The notes: a model not told the origin generated them from the sequence alone. Counted from the stretch's first letter, positions 11,018 through 23,755 are shown. The stretch: 64,000 nucleotides of DNA from Doris montereyensis (GCA_037039925.1 JAXRKP010000416.1:18501-82500), one strand, 5' to 3'. Program-made: numbers and translations.

Positions 11018-11605
11018 GTAAGTGACAAACAGATTTATTTCTAGTTTCTAGTTCTAGGGTGAAATACCCCGTATTTATGAAGGGCAAAGCACTCTGTAAG
11101 TGATAAACAGAGATTTATTTCTAGTTTCTAGTTCTAGGGTGAAATACCGGTATTTATGAAGGGCAAACCACCCTGTAAGTGATAAACAGAGATTTGTTTC
11201 TAGTTTCTAGTTTTAGAGTGAAATACCCGGTGCTTATGAAGGGCAAACCACCCTGTAAGTGACAAACGGAGATTTATTTCTAGTTCTAGAGTGAAATACC
11301 CGGTGCTTAGGAAGGGCAAACCACCCTGTAAGTGATAAACAGAGATTTATTTCTAGTTCTAGAGTGAAATACCCGGTGCTTATGAAGGGCAAACCACCTG
11401 TAAGTGACAAACAGAGATGTATTTCTAGTTTCCTAGTATTTCTAGGTAAAAATACCCAGGTACTTATGAAGGGCAAACCACCCATAGAAGTGACAAACAG
11501 AGAATTTATTTCTAGTTTCTAGTTCTAGAGTGAAATACCCGGTATTTATGAAGGGCAAACCACCCTGTAAGTGACTAACGGCAGATTTAATTCTAGTTTC
11601 TAGAT
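10970..11605 (+). repeat. ~78-bp minisatellite built from the exon 2/intron 2 junction
   Basis: About eight copies of a unit of roughly 70-88 bp: GAAATACCCGGTATTTATGA, AGGGCAAACCACCCTGTAAG, TGATAAACAGAGATTTATTTC and a TAGTTTCTAGTTCTAG tail. The first copy is exon 2's own 3' end with its GTAAGTG donor. Most later copies retain CACCCTGTAAGTG, giving a row of repeated donor-like sites. Confidence 0.85.
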
Positions 11606-11744
11606 CTAAGTGAGAAAATACTAAAAGTTTAAAAATTAGAAAATTTCGTGACAGGACCTTTTCAGATAGCCTAATAAGTAGAACATGATATCAGCGTTTT
11701 AAATTTTATTATAGACTTTTTTCTTCACAAGATGGGAAAATACA

Positions 11745-12030
11745 AAAGCTTCCTGTTGCATGATAAGGCAGGTCTACAATTGAAACTGATGAACACGATG
11801 AGAAAATAAGATTCCCTGTTGCATGTTAAGGCGGGGCTACAATTGAAACTGATAAACACGATGAAAATAAGATTCCTGTTGCATGTTAAAGGCAGGGGCT
11901 ACAATTGAAAACTGATAAACACGATGAGAAAATAAGATTCCTATTTGCATGTTAAGGCGGGGCTACAATTGAAACTGATGAACAAGTTGAAAAATAAGCT
12001 TCCCTGTTGCATAAGGCGTGGGTACAATTG
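11745..12030 (+). repeat. ~65-bp minisatellite
   Basis: About 4.5 copies of a unit containing TTCCTGTTGCATG, TTAAGGCGGGGCTACAATTG, AAACTGATAAACACGATGAG and AAAATAAGA, with small indels between copies. No coding signal. Confidence 0.8.
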
Positions 12031-12776
12031 ATATTAACGAACAAAGGGGCAACACTGTTTTGCTGGAAATCACGAACTGCGACCTCTGGGGGTGAGGGGG
12101 GGGAGTTGAATTGTTCAGAAAATGGGAAAACTGCCGTTGTCACGATGACTGTCAAATACTTTGTGATTCATTCATGTAACCTTGAATTAATGACGGCTGA
12201 CATAATTACATGGTTTTGATCGTTAATGAACGATTTTTTGGTACATATCTTCAGTAAAGTTGTATTATAACACAAATACCTAGTTGTATTATAACACAAA
12301 TGCCTAAGTCAGATTTGGGTGGGCTGTTTTTAGATAATACCACAAATATAGGCATGTCTAGGTGTTGTCCTTCTTCTAGTTTAAAGATATCTAAAATCAA
12401 CCAACTTAGACAACTCAAATTAAAACCAAATAATTTGTAGTCAAGATCTTTTTGAAAAATTAAGTTTTAGAAAGCTTTTCTTGTTCTCAAAACGTCGAAA
12501 TATGATTTAGGTTTAGACATATACAACTGACGATATATTATCTGTTTGATTAGATGAGAAAATGCTAGTTTAATGTTAGTATACAAAGGAATTCTGACCA
12601 CGTTCTGAACTTGGCACATTCACAGTAAATTTATACAGTATGACTCATTTCAGCTAATTAATGTGTTGTTTTTTTTTGGGGGGGGGCAAATACAATACAC
12701 GTTAATTTGATATGTCACAGAGGAGCACTAATCAGCAATAGAAATGCGTCACGTTTCCACATTTATTATTTCTCAG
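12031..12776. other. Intron 2 remainder
   Basis: No gene recognised. A 27-bp unit TAGTTGTATTATAACACAAA is duplicated in tandem at 12,255-12,305, and a T9/G8 homopolymer run lies at 12,667-12,686. Ends in TATTATTTCTCAG, used as the acceptor for exon 3. Confidence 0.4.
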
Positions 12777-12891
12777 TGTCAGTACTATTTCGTAAGTGGC
12801 GTTTGTCCTGTTGGTATGCTCCAGATGTAAAGGGCGTGGAATTTATACTTACTCAAAAGTATGACTGGACCAAACCCTTCTTCATTACAAG
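12777..12891 (+). CDS. GLYAT-like acyltransferase, exon 3
   Basis: This is a 115-nt segment between the acceptor TTTCTCAG and the donor ACAAG|GTAACG. The clear part encodes WYAPDVKGVEFILTQKYDW and then TKPFFI. It corresponds to the GLYAT stretch where Tyr-Ala-x-Asp precedes a Leu-rich helix and an I/Y-D-W motif. Its end, ATTACAAG, joined to exon 4 (GAATAGATAAC...) would read Ile-Gln-Gly-Ile-Asp-Asn if one A is an error. The Gly-(I/L) step after a hydrophobic-Gln pair is common in the family. The beginning of the exon is in another frame (CQYYFVSGV), so one or two indels are likely. The acceptor choice is moderately sure. Confidence 0.5.
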
Positions 12892-12989
12892 GTAACGTTC
12901 GTTCATCAAGCTCTCTGTCCATTTATACTTTTTCTGGGGTCAATGATTTTTGAGGATACATTTTGCTATCTTTATTTCTATTCCATGTC

Positions 12990-15150
12990 ATTCGTACAAA
13001 AGTGATGTTTCACACAAACACATAGTCATTCACAAAAAAGTGATCTTTCACACAAACATAGCCATTCACACCAACATTTTCCTTCCACACAAACATAGTC
13101 ATTCACACAAACATAGTCATTCCCACAAACATAGTCATTCACACAAAAAGTGATCTTTCACACAAACATAGTCATTCACACAAAGTGGTCTTTCACATAA
13201 ACGTAGCCATTCACACAAACATAGTCTATTCACACAAACATAGTCATTCACACAAACATAGTTATTCACAGTCAAACATAGTCTTTCACACAAACATAGC
13301 CATTCACACAAACATAGTCAGTCATTCATACAAACCTAGCTATTCACACAAAATAGCCATTCACACAAACATAGTCATTCACAAACCTAGCTATTCACAC
13401 AAACATAGTCATTCACACACACATAGCCATTCACACAAACATAGCCATTCACACAAACATAGTCATGCACACACATATAGTCATTCCACAAACATAGCTA
13501 TTCACACCAAAAACAGCCATTCACACAAACATAGTCATTGACACAAACATAGCCATTCACACAAACATAGTCATTGAACACAAACATAGCCATTCATCAT
13601 TCACACAAACATAGTCATTCACACAAACATAGCCATTCACACAAACATAGCCATTCACACAAACATAGTCATTCACACAAACATAGTCATTCACACAAAC
13701 ATAGTCATTCACACAAACATAGTCATTCACACAAACATAGTCTTTCATACAAACAGCCATTCACACAAACATAATCATTCACAGAAACATAGTCATTCAC
13801 ATAAATATAGCCATTCACACAAACATAGCCATTCACACAAACATAGTCATTCACACAAACATAGTCATTCACACAAACATAGTCATTCACACAAAAGTGA
13901 TCTTTCACACAAACATACTCATTCACACAAAAGTGATCTTTCACACAAACAGCAAGTCATTCACACAAAAGAGATGTTTCACACAAACATAACCATTCAC
14001 ACACAAGTGATCTTTCACACAAACATAGTCATTCACACAAAAAGAGATGTTTCACACAAACATAGCCATTCACACAAAAAGTGATCTTTCACATAAACAT
14101 AGCCATTCACACAAAAGTGATGTTTCACACAAACATAGTCATTCACACACAAGTGATGTTTCACACAAACATAGCCATTCACACAAAATTGATGTTTCAC
14201 ACAAACATAGTCATTCACACAAAAATGATCTTTCACACAAACATCGTCTTCATACAAAAGTGATGTTTCACACAGACATAGTTTCATAGTCATTCACACA
14301 AAAGTGATGTTTCACACAAACATAGTCGTTCACAAAAGTGATGTTTCACACAAACATAGCCATTCACACAAACATAGTCATTCACACAAACATAGTCATA
14401 CACACAAAAGTGATGTCTCACACAAACATAGCCATTCACACAAAGGGATGTTTCACAAACATAGCCATTCACACAAAATTGATATGTCACACAATCACAA
14501 TATTCACACAAAGTGATGTTCCCCTAACCATAGCCGTTCTTTAAAACTGATCTTTTCCACTAAGCATAGCTTTTCACAAAATTGATCTTTCACACAAACA
14601 TGTCATTCACACAAACCTTAATATTCACAAAAATGATGTTTCTTCACACAAACATAGCCATTCATAAAAGTGATATTTCACACAAACATAGTCATTCACA
14701 CAAAAGTGATCTTTCACACAAACATAGTCGTTCACACAAAAGTGATGTTTCACACAAACATAGTCGTTCACACAAAAATGATGTTTCACACAAACATAGC
14801 CATTCACATAAAAGTGATATTTCACACAAACATAGTCATTCACACAAAAGTGATGTTTCACACAAACATAGTCGTTCACACAAAAGGGATCTTTCACACA
14901 AACATAGTCATTCACACAAAAGTGATGTTTCACACAAACATAGCCATTCACACAAAAGTGATGTTTCACACAAACATAGTCATTCACACAAACATAGCCA
15001 TTCACACAAAAAGATGTTTCAGACAAACATAGTCATTCACACAAACATAGCCATTCACACAAAAGTGATCTTTCACATAAACATAGTCATTCATACAAAA
15101 GTGATGTTTTACACAAAAATAGTCATTCACACAAAAGTTGTCAAAACATA
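12990..15150. repeat. 2.2-kb 18-bp/36-bp satellite array
   Basis: Units of 18 bp (CATTCACACAAACATAGT) dominate from 13,060 to 13,890. From about 13,890 to 15,130 they alternate with a related block (CACAAAAGTGATGTTTCACA) to form a roughly 36-bp composite unit. Unit lengths divisible by three keep several frames open on both strands, giving His-Ser-His-Lys or Asn-Asp-Tyr-Val-Cys-Val repeats. These have no upstream exon, are interrupted by indels and are not believed to be coding. The array lies in intron 3 of the GLYAT-like gene. Confidence 0.93.
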
Positions 15151-15510
15151 CAGGCACTCTATTTTGCTAGATTAATATCAATACAAGTCTTTTTTTTTAT
15201 TCGTGATCGACGATGAGAGAATTCATAAGTCGTAGATGGCGCGTGGTGCTGATGCATGTACACACGTGTAAAGGGCCAAAGGGGCCACATTGAAGTGATG
15301 TCAAAAGTCATCACAGACAATACATGGCAACTTCACTAAAAAAGAAAACAGAACAGACACGAAGGATGTAAGGTTAAGTGTAGCTGTCATGAGATAACAA
15401 ATAAGTAGGCCTTATATCTACATTAGCCATAGAGACTAGAGAAGAAACAAAACGGGGCTGACGGAAGTCTTGTGAGTTGTGTCATGTCAGAGAATAAATT
15501 AGGCCAGAAA
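15151..15510. other. Intron 3 stretch without recognised feature
   Basis: Unique-looking sequence between the satellite and a LINE remnant. Confidence 0.4.
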
Positions 15511-15514
15511 GTCT

Positions 15515-15645
15515 TCTCATTCAATACACCAACAAATCAGGAACTCTCTTCCAACCGCCATCAAGAACAGCCAAAACATTTAAAGAAACAGTTGAAGACA
15601 CATGTTTTTTTCGAGAGACATATTTGTAAATTTGATATCAATGGA
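15515..15645 (+). mobile_element. LINE reverse transcriptase C-terminal remnant
   Basis: Read with frame changes, the segment gives NSLPTAIKNSQ and then KKQLKTHVFFERH. This fits the very common end of non-LTR reverse transcriptases, where W-N-S-L-P is followed by a Phe/Lys-rich helix ending in K-T-H-L-F. At least one frameshift separates the two motifs, and nothing of the polymerase core is present. The LINE clade cannot be named. Confidence 0.5.
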
Positions 15646-15667
15646 CTCAAGAAGATGAAGAAGAAAT

Positions 15668-16196
<529 letters not shown>

Positions 16197-16387
16197 TGAT
16201 TTGGACTTTCCACATCATAGGGATAAGTTTAATTATCCCATCAATTATCCCTCTACACTATGACTATCATTGGTCTGCTTTAAAACAGTTCGCGATAGCC
16301 TATTATAACGGTTGTAACTTATTGATCACTACTTGCTTGATGTATGCCTTCACTTACATTACTTGTTCCAGTCTGCAATCTTTTCTC

Positions 16388-17200
<813 letters not shown>

Positions 17201-17600
17201 TAGTTTTATTCCTATCGTGCCTGGCAAGTTTGTTTTCATAGAGCCACCGTCGGTCATATGTTAGCATTTAAACTTCTGTTTACTTGGCACAGGTCTGATC
17301 GCTTGTTTAAAATTGCATCCTTTGCTGCGGAGAACTGTTTGACATGGATTCAGTTGTTTTAATGCCTGTGAGGCGTGATTTTGTTGTCGTTTTCAATCAA
17401 TCAATCGTTTTAAAAGAATGTCTGTGTTGTCAAGGTGGCCATCTCAAGAATCAATGCTCTGTGTCATGCTTACATGATTGCCCCGTTATTGCCTGTGATA
17501 ATAAGATGGAGGAAAAGTCAACATGGATGGCTTTTTTAACGGTGGAGATTGCAAATGGTGGCCAAATCATGACATGACATGAAGACCTTGTAGTGAGCAG
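17201..17600. other. Intron 3 stretch without recognised feature
   Basis: An open stretch of 77 codons at 17,344-17,577 (plus strand) shows no recognisable domain. Confidence 0.35.
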
Positions 17601-17609
17601 TGCTCGTAG

Positions 17610-18654
17610 TGAACTTCTTCTCGTCCTGGGAAGTTTTCTGTTGACTTTACCAACATCAACGACTAAGGTGAGATGACAGGGTTTTGAGTTGACTTTACTC
17701 ACATCAACGACTAAGTGAGATGACAGGAGGTTCTGAGTTCTCTTGCAACATCTCGACTAAGGTGAGATGACAGGGTTTTGAGTTGACTTTACTAAACATC
17801 TCTCTAGGTGAGGTCTGGGGGTTTTAGTTGACTTACCAACATCAACGACTAAGGTGAGATGACGGGGTTTTGAGTTGACTTTACCAACATCAACGACTAA
17901 GGTCTCTCTGTCAGGGGTTTGAGTTCTCTTTACTCACATCTCTCTAGGAGTGAGATCTCAGAGTTTGAGTTGAATTTCTCATATCTCTCTAAGGTGAGAT
18001 CTCTCTCTCTTTTGAGTTGACTTTACTCTCATCTCGACTAAGGTTCTCTCTCAGTCTCTCTGAGTTCTTTCTCTCTCTCCTCTCTCTCTCGAGGTTTTGA
18101 GTTGACTCTCTCAACATCAACGACTAAGGTCTCTCTCAGGGTTTCTCTGACTTTCTCTCATCAACTGTCTAAGATCTCTGACAAAGTGTCTGAGTTCTCT
18201 CTCTCTCATCAACGACTAAGATGAAGTATTAGGGTCTCTTCTCTCTCTCAAACATCTCTCTCTCTCTCTCTCTCTCTGTGTTCTGAGTTGACTTCTCCCT
18301 ATCACTATCCCTCTGATCTCAGGGGTTTTGAGTTGACTTTCTCTCTCTCGACTAGAGGTCTCTCTCAGAGGTCTTTGATTGACTTTACTCACATCAACGA
18401 CTAAGGTGAGATCTCAGGGTTTCTAGTTGTCCTCTCCTCTCATCTCTCTAAGGTGGAATCTCAGGGGTTTTGAGTTCTCTTCTCAAACATCAACTCTCTC
18501 TCTGATCTCTCCCCTTTCCCTCTCCCTATCACTCTCCCTCTGTGAGATCTCTGTCTGTCTGTCTGTCTGACTTTACCTCTCTCTCTCTCTCTCTCTCTGA
18601 GATCTCAGGGTTTCTCTCTCTCTCTCTGTGTCTCTGTCTCTCTGTGTCTCTGTC

Positions 18655-18700
<46 letters not shown>

Positions 18701-18800
18701 AGGGTTTGAGTTCTCTCTCTCATCTCTCTAAGGTGAGATCTCAGGGGTTTCTCTCTCTGACTTTCTCATCAACGTCAATATTGCAAGGGAAATTATCAAG
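17610..18800 (+). repeat. ~48-bp minisatellite mixed with TC-repeat sequence
   Basis: The clean unit reads GAGTTGACTTTACCAACATC, AACGACTAAGGTGAGATGAC, AGGGTTTT. About 24 copies are present. From about 17,800 onward pieces of many units are replaced in register by CTCTCTCT (AACGAC to CTCT, GATGACAG to GATCTCAG). At 18,295-18,330, 18,510-18,570 and 18,620-18,700, whole blocks from the 16.8-17.2 kb TC tract are embedded. See findings. Confidence 0.85.
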
Positions 18801-19155
18801 AAGAACTTAATTCAAAGACTAAGGTCATAAATGAATTTCTGTTATTTGGTTCAAAAAGGGAACGATACATATTTCATTTGATGGACATTTTTTTTCAATA
18901 TGAGCAAAAATAAAATGATGGGTCTTTTGGACTGCATGTGAGCCATTGTCCCATGCTATTTGGGCCAAAGATATGGATTGACTTTAAACATTAGCACGCT
19001 AGCTTATATTGGTCATAGGGGTCGTTTAGGAGACCGATACAGCAAAACAACAATTGAGGCTATGTAGACCGATGTACCAGCCTATAATTTGCTCTGTTTT
19101 TTACTACATCAGGATTTCATGTAATTAAAGGGGTTTTTATTTTATTTTTAAGAGT

Positions 19156-19189
<34 letters not shown>

Positions 19190-19359
19190 TGTGAAGAGTA
19201 AAACCTTGTTGTTAAAATCCACTAGTTATCGCTCAATCGTAGTAGAGTCTTGACCTAGATCTAGACACATGACAATGTACATTTTAGATTAGACAATTTT
19301 GCCCTTCGAAATCAAAGACACGCACTGCATTACTTATTATGGCCTTCCAACTACTTATC
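18801..19359. other. Intron 3 stretch with (TG)n
   Basis: Contains (TG)14 at about 19,157-19,186. Nothing else recognised. Confidence 0.4.
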
Positions 19360-20060
19360 AAAGTTGAACGTCTTTAATAATGTTGATAGAGATTTCAAAG
19401 TTGAACCGTCTTTAATAATGTTGATAGAGATTTCAAAGTTGAACCGTTCTTAATAATGTTGATAGAGATTTTAAAGTTGAACCGTCTGTAATAATGTTGA
19501 TAGAGATTTTATAGTTGAACGTCTTTAATAATGTTGATAGAATTTTAAAATTGAACCGTTTTAATAATGTTGATATAGATTTGTCAAAGTTGAACCGTCT
19601 TTAATAATGTTGATAGAGATTTCAAAAAGGTGAACCATCTTTAATAATGTTGATAGAGATTTAAAGTTGAACCGTCTTTAATGATGTTGATAGAGATTTT
19701 AAAGTTGAACCGTCTTTAATGATGTTGATAGAGATTTTTAAAGTTGACTGTCATTAATAATGTTGATAGAAATGGGAAAGTTGAACCGTCTTTAATAATG
19801 TTGATATAGATTTTAAAGTTGAACCTCTTTAATAATGTTGATATAGATTTTAAAGCTTGAACCGTCTTTAATAATGCTCGATAGAGATAATATATCCAAA
19901 CCATATCAACAATGTTGATAGAAAAAAAAGTTGAACCATTTTAATAATGTTGAAACGAATCCCCAATGTGTGTACTCTTTAATAATGTTGTAGAGATTTA
20001 AAAGTTGAACCGTCTTTAATAATGTTGAAAATTTTGGAGTTGAAATCTTTAATAATTCTG
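19360..20060 (+). repeat. ~38-bp minisatellite
   Basis: About 18 copies of GTTGAACCGTCTTTAATAAT then GTTGATAGAGATTTTAAA, some degenerate. The reverse complement of two such units forms the last 50 bases of the window (63,945-64,000). This shows that the large inverted repeat reaches at least this array. Confidence 0.9.
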
Positions 20061-20985
20061 ATCCTGATTTTCTTGATGGCAATGATAAGAGTAAAAACTC
20101 ACACACAAAAGAAACAAAAGAAAACAGCTTTTGTGAAATAATGACATAAGTTGTTTCAAATGTTGATCTTTTATTGACGCAAGGGGTTTTTTTTTTGAAC
20201 AGTTATTAATTAGTGACATATTTATGAACAATATTATGTAATTGTCTGAATAAAACTTTCAAACGAGAAAAGATTCTAAAAGTCTTCAAGGAGGTGCAGC
20301 ACAGAACATGTCATCCTATTGCTCCCAAACCGTGCTGGATACATGGCTTCATTAGAGTAAAACCATATCGTACTGGAATAGATTATTTTAACATGGCTCT
20401 TCTTTCGGCCTAAATGGCTCAACACCTTACATCCGGGATATTTGTCAACTAGGAACGCATGCCCAATGAAATTAAAGTTTCCATCACATGCGGAAAAAGA
20501 GGGTTAATGAAATGGAGAGCTGACATTTAGCAATGCGGGATTTTGAAGAAAAAAGAGAAAAGAAAAGAATAAAGTCGCTAATCCATAGCCCCGAACCCCC
20601 AATCATCGATATTTGGGCCGTATTGGGCTTAGATAGCCTTTTTCTCTAATGGCACCTCACATTCTGTCAATTTGCAACCACAAAGCTCATCGCTGCAAGG
20701 TTCTGAATGAACTAAAAACGATCTACATCACAGTTGTAAAAGGAAGAAAGGGAGAAACAGAAAGAGGATTGTTTGCTGTCTCTTGAATGCCGTCTCCAAA
20801 TGATTTTTCATTTTTGTTATTCTTCATTTATCTGTGGCTTTCAATAAAGAAAACTTCTTCTTGGTTTTATAGTTATCCGTTTTCTATAATTATTTACAAA
20901 CTATGCCCAAACTTTTAGATGTATTGTGAACTTAAAAGGAGGAACGTTTTTAAGGGGGGGAAGGGCAATTCTTTGGATCTTGTCC
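20061..20985. other. Intron 3, arm-specific segment included
   Basis: Mostly mirrored at 63,000-63,930. Bases about 20,440-20,610 do not match the right arm, which has a 40-bp tandem array at that position. Confidence 0.5.
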
Positions 20986-20989
20986 TAGA

Positions 20990-21230
20990 AAAGGTTGTTT
21001 TTTAGCTCAAAATTTAACAAATCTAGTTTATTGATTTTAGATGGAGCAGGTCGTACTAAAACCCAAAGTAAAAGACCAAAAGGTAGACCTCGGAGAATGT
21101 GGGAAGAAGATATAAAAGAGGCATTAAAGCATAGATATTTAACTTTCTTGGAAGAAAACAGAAAATGTCAGGACAGGCGTCCTGAAGACATTTCATCTCG
21201 GGCAACTGATCCCATACACAAGAAATAGAA
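20990..21230 (+). mobile_element. 3' end of RTE-like LINE (left copy)
   Basis: Encodes KRPKGRPRRMWEEDIKEA and ends near the 3' tail block ACTGATCCCATACA. It matches the 3' end of the RTE-like LINE at 49,085-49,260 (GKPRRKWEEDIKE, then CCATACACCGAAATGTAAAATG). Only the C-terminal basic tail of the polymerase is present. It lies in intron 3 and runs directly into a tandem array of its own terminal sequence. Confidence 0.65.
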
Positions 21231-21545
21231 TGGCAAACTGATCCCATACACAAGAAAGTAGAATGGTTACTGATCCCATACACCAGAAAGTAGAATGGGA
21301 ACTGATCCCATACACTAGAAAGTACAGTGGGAACTGAACCCATACACCAGAAAGTAGAATGGGAACTGATCCCATACACCAGAAAGATAGAATGGGAACT
21401 GAACCCATACACCAGAAATTAGAATGGGAACTGAACCCATACACCAGAAAGTAGAATGAGAACTGAACCCATACACAGAAAGTACACCAGAAAGTAGAAT
21501 GGAACTGAACCCATACACCAGAAAGTAGAATGGGAACTGATAAAT
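21205..21545 (+). repeat. 32-bp array derived from LINE 3' terminus (left)
   Basis: About ten copies of ACTGATCCCATACACCAGAA then AGTAGAATGGGA, with ACTGAACCC variants. The unit is a tandem duplication of the terminal bases of the adjoining LINE remnant. Mirrored at 62,468-62,790. Confidence 0.88.
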
Positions 21546-21671
21546 AAATAAAGAATTGTGAGTGTAACTAAGAAAAGACAATCACTTTCAGGAACCCCCC
21601 CCCCCCTCCTCCGCCTACCCCTTTCTTTTGTCACCTCGTAATTCTTTTTCTTATTCGATTTGTACTTTCAG

Positions 21672-21787
21672 GAATAGATAACCTGGCAACATCGGTCTAT
21701 GAAAGACTAGCCAAGGAGAAGGGAGTGGCTCATTCAGTCATTAAGAATATGGTCATGACAGGCAGACCCAGGAGACATCAAGGCCAG
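21672..21787 (+). CDS. GLYAT-like acyltransferase, exon 4 (left copy)
   Basis: Bounded by GTACTTTCAG| and CCAG|GTAAAC. It encodes IDNLATSVYERLAKEKGVAH followed by SVIKNMVM. In GLYAT-like proteins this helix (Gly-(I/L)...A..K-G-V) links the N-terminal half to the acyl-CoA-binding half. The left copy has an extra base near the end (AGGAGACATC; right arm AGGAACATC). With the right-arm reading the exon leaves two bases that join exon 5 as ...IKAR-QIPEGF. Intron 3 upstream is about 8.8 kb of repeats. A second copy is at 62,216-62,332. Confidence 0.6.
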
Positions 21788-22154
21788 GTAAACACTATCT
21801 TCAGGCTCTCACCTCTTGGTACGCATGATTGAAAGGTAATTATTCATATACACACAATAGCATTACAATGCTCAAAATCTTTTATAAAGCTCACCATTGA
21901 CGAAAACAGTTTCCTCATACACAGATTAAAGAAAATATGACAAGTGCCACAAAGTACAGATGCAACATTTAACACAAATATTCACATGCATAAGAAATTA
22001 CACAAATTATTGTGAAAGGAATACTGCAGTAGAGCTGGTAAATAGTAAAGAAATACGAAATTGAATATGAAGACCTAATAGGTAGAACAGGTATTCGGCC
22101 TTCATATTCAATTTAGTATTTCCTCTTTAATAATTATTGTAGTGTTGAAAGCGC

Positions 22155-22157
<3 letters not shown>

Positions 22158-22245
<88 letters not shown>

Positions 22246-22307
22246 GAGAGAGAGGGGGGGGGAAGAGAGGGAGGGGAAGAGAGGGAGGCAGGGAGAGAGG
22301 GAGGCAG

Positions 22308-22353
<46 letters not shown>

Positions 22354-22359
22354 CGAGAG

Positions 22360-22430
<71 letters not shown>
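22158..22430. repeat. (GA)n tract (left)
   Basis: About 270 bp of GA repeats with GGGGG and GGCAGG interruptions, in intron 4. Partner at 61,617-61,845 differs in internal sequence. Confidence 0.93.
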
Positions 22431-22431
<1 letters not shown>

Positions 22432-22879
22432 ATGCAAAAGTATTGTCATCGATGTTTTATGGACGTCAAAAGTTCATTACGGTTGTGTGCGATTGTATCC
22501 TGACAAATTTCTACCATCACATGCATAACCATTATTGTGAATAAAAAGCAACCAACTTATACTGTGTATATAAACACAAAAACTACTCCAAACCACATGA
22601 GGGTTTTTTTTCATGCGATACTGCCGTCCAAACAAAGTACAATTCCTTTTGGTTTCCATTATTGGTTAATTTTTTTAATGAAATGGCAAATGTGTCAATT
22701 TAGTAGACTTTCACAAAATGTGAATGCTGACAAATTGACATGTTTTTCAGCAACTGTAATGAAAAGTAAAGAACACAGTAGCAGGTCTACCTCGTACCCT
22801 CAAACATCCTGAAATCAAAACTTATGAAAACAGAGTTTTTATTTTCTAAAACAGCCCCATAGATTTCTCAAGTCTCAGG

Positions 22880-22970
22880 CGTTGGTAAGTCAGCGTTGGT
22901 TAGACCGCCTGACTACCATCCAGGAGGCCCCGAGGTCGATTCTTAATCCTGGCAAATCTTTTTGACAATT
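22880..22970 (+). mobile_element. tRNA-like SINE head (left)
   Basis: GCGTTGGTTAGACCGCCTGA then CTACCATCCAGGAGGCCCCG and GGTCGATTC resemble a tRNA D-arm, anticodon arm and B box of an RNA polymerase III promoter. The B box GTTCGATTC seen in the right copy is changed to GGTCGATTC. No acceptor stem is evident, so it is a SINE head or tRNA-like relic rather than a tRNA gene. Confidence 0.55.
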
Positions 22971-23128
22971 TTTGCAAACGTGTGGCGCTTTTATTTGGGC
23001 TAATGTTGGCATTTTTTTTAGGTTTTAGTTTGGAAATTTTCCGCGGCGGACAGCTTACTAGAGAATTGATTGCAATCAATAAAAGCCCTTACATTGACCC
23101 ACAGTCTGCCCACCACAATCTTTTGCAG

Positions 23129-23279
23129 GCAGATTCCTGAGGGCTTCACAATTCGACGGATAGACCCCCGACACAGAATTGGAATATTGTGCCAGCACCT
23201 GGATTGCCAGCAGTCCATTCACTCCACAATATTTCCAGGTGTTATTAGCTCGCTTTCCGAATGTCTGTCTGGCAAATAG
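23129..23279 (+). CDS. GLYAT-like acyltransferase, exon 5 (left, frame-broken)
   Basis: Acceptor CTTTTGCAG| and donor AATAG|GTATGA bound a segment starting QIPEGFTIRRIDP. After this the left copy has an extra C (GACCCCCGAC versus GATCCCGAC on the right) and the frame is lost. The intact reading is in the right arm at 60,783-60,934. The (L/I)P-x-G-F-x-(I/V)-R start is typical of the GNAT-fold C-terminal half of GLYAT-like enzymes. Confidence 0.6.
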
Positions 23280-23422
23280 GTATGAGGCTTTGTACTTTCA
23301 ATTTCAAAGTGGAATCTTTGGCTAAAAAGAAATATATAAGTACATCCTTGATTTTCATTCAACACGTCTTTAGCTGGTCGCAATTTCACCCATAATGCAG
23401 CTCACCACAAAAGCCACAATTC

Positions 23423-23428
23423 TCTTCT

Positions 23429-23525
<97 letters not shown>

Positions 23526-23693
23526 CTCTCCTCTCTCTCTCTCTCTCCCTCCTCTCTCTCCTCATCACCTCTCTCTCTCTCTCTCTCGCTCTCTATCTCT
23601 CTCTCTCTCTCCCTCCCTCTCTCTCCCCCTCTCTCTCTCTCTCCCCCCTCTCTCTCTTTCTCTCTTCCTCCCTCCCCTCCCTCACTCTCTCTG

Positions 23694-23755
<62 letters not shown>

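Noticed and set aside
13185..15175. His-Ser-His-Lys repeat 'proteins' and their Asn-Asp-Tyr-Val-Cys-Val antisense frames
   Set aside because: They come from 18/36-bp satellite units. Frames are open on both strands and are interrupted by indels between units; there is no flanking unique coding sequence.
22440..22525. Additional GLYAT-like exon (reading SIVIDVLWTSKVHYG or FYGRQKFITVV)
   Set aside because: The left and right copies disagree at both edges and no donor is visible on the coding strand. Exon 4 joins exon 5 in phase without it.
22880..22970. Functional tRNA gene
   Set aside because: It has D-arm, anticodon-arm and B-box likeness, but no paired acceptor stem could be found. Gene context and the tail fit a SINE head better.
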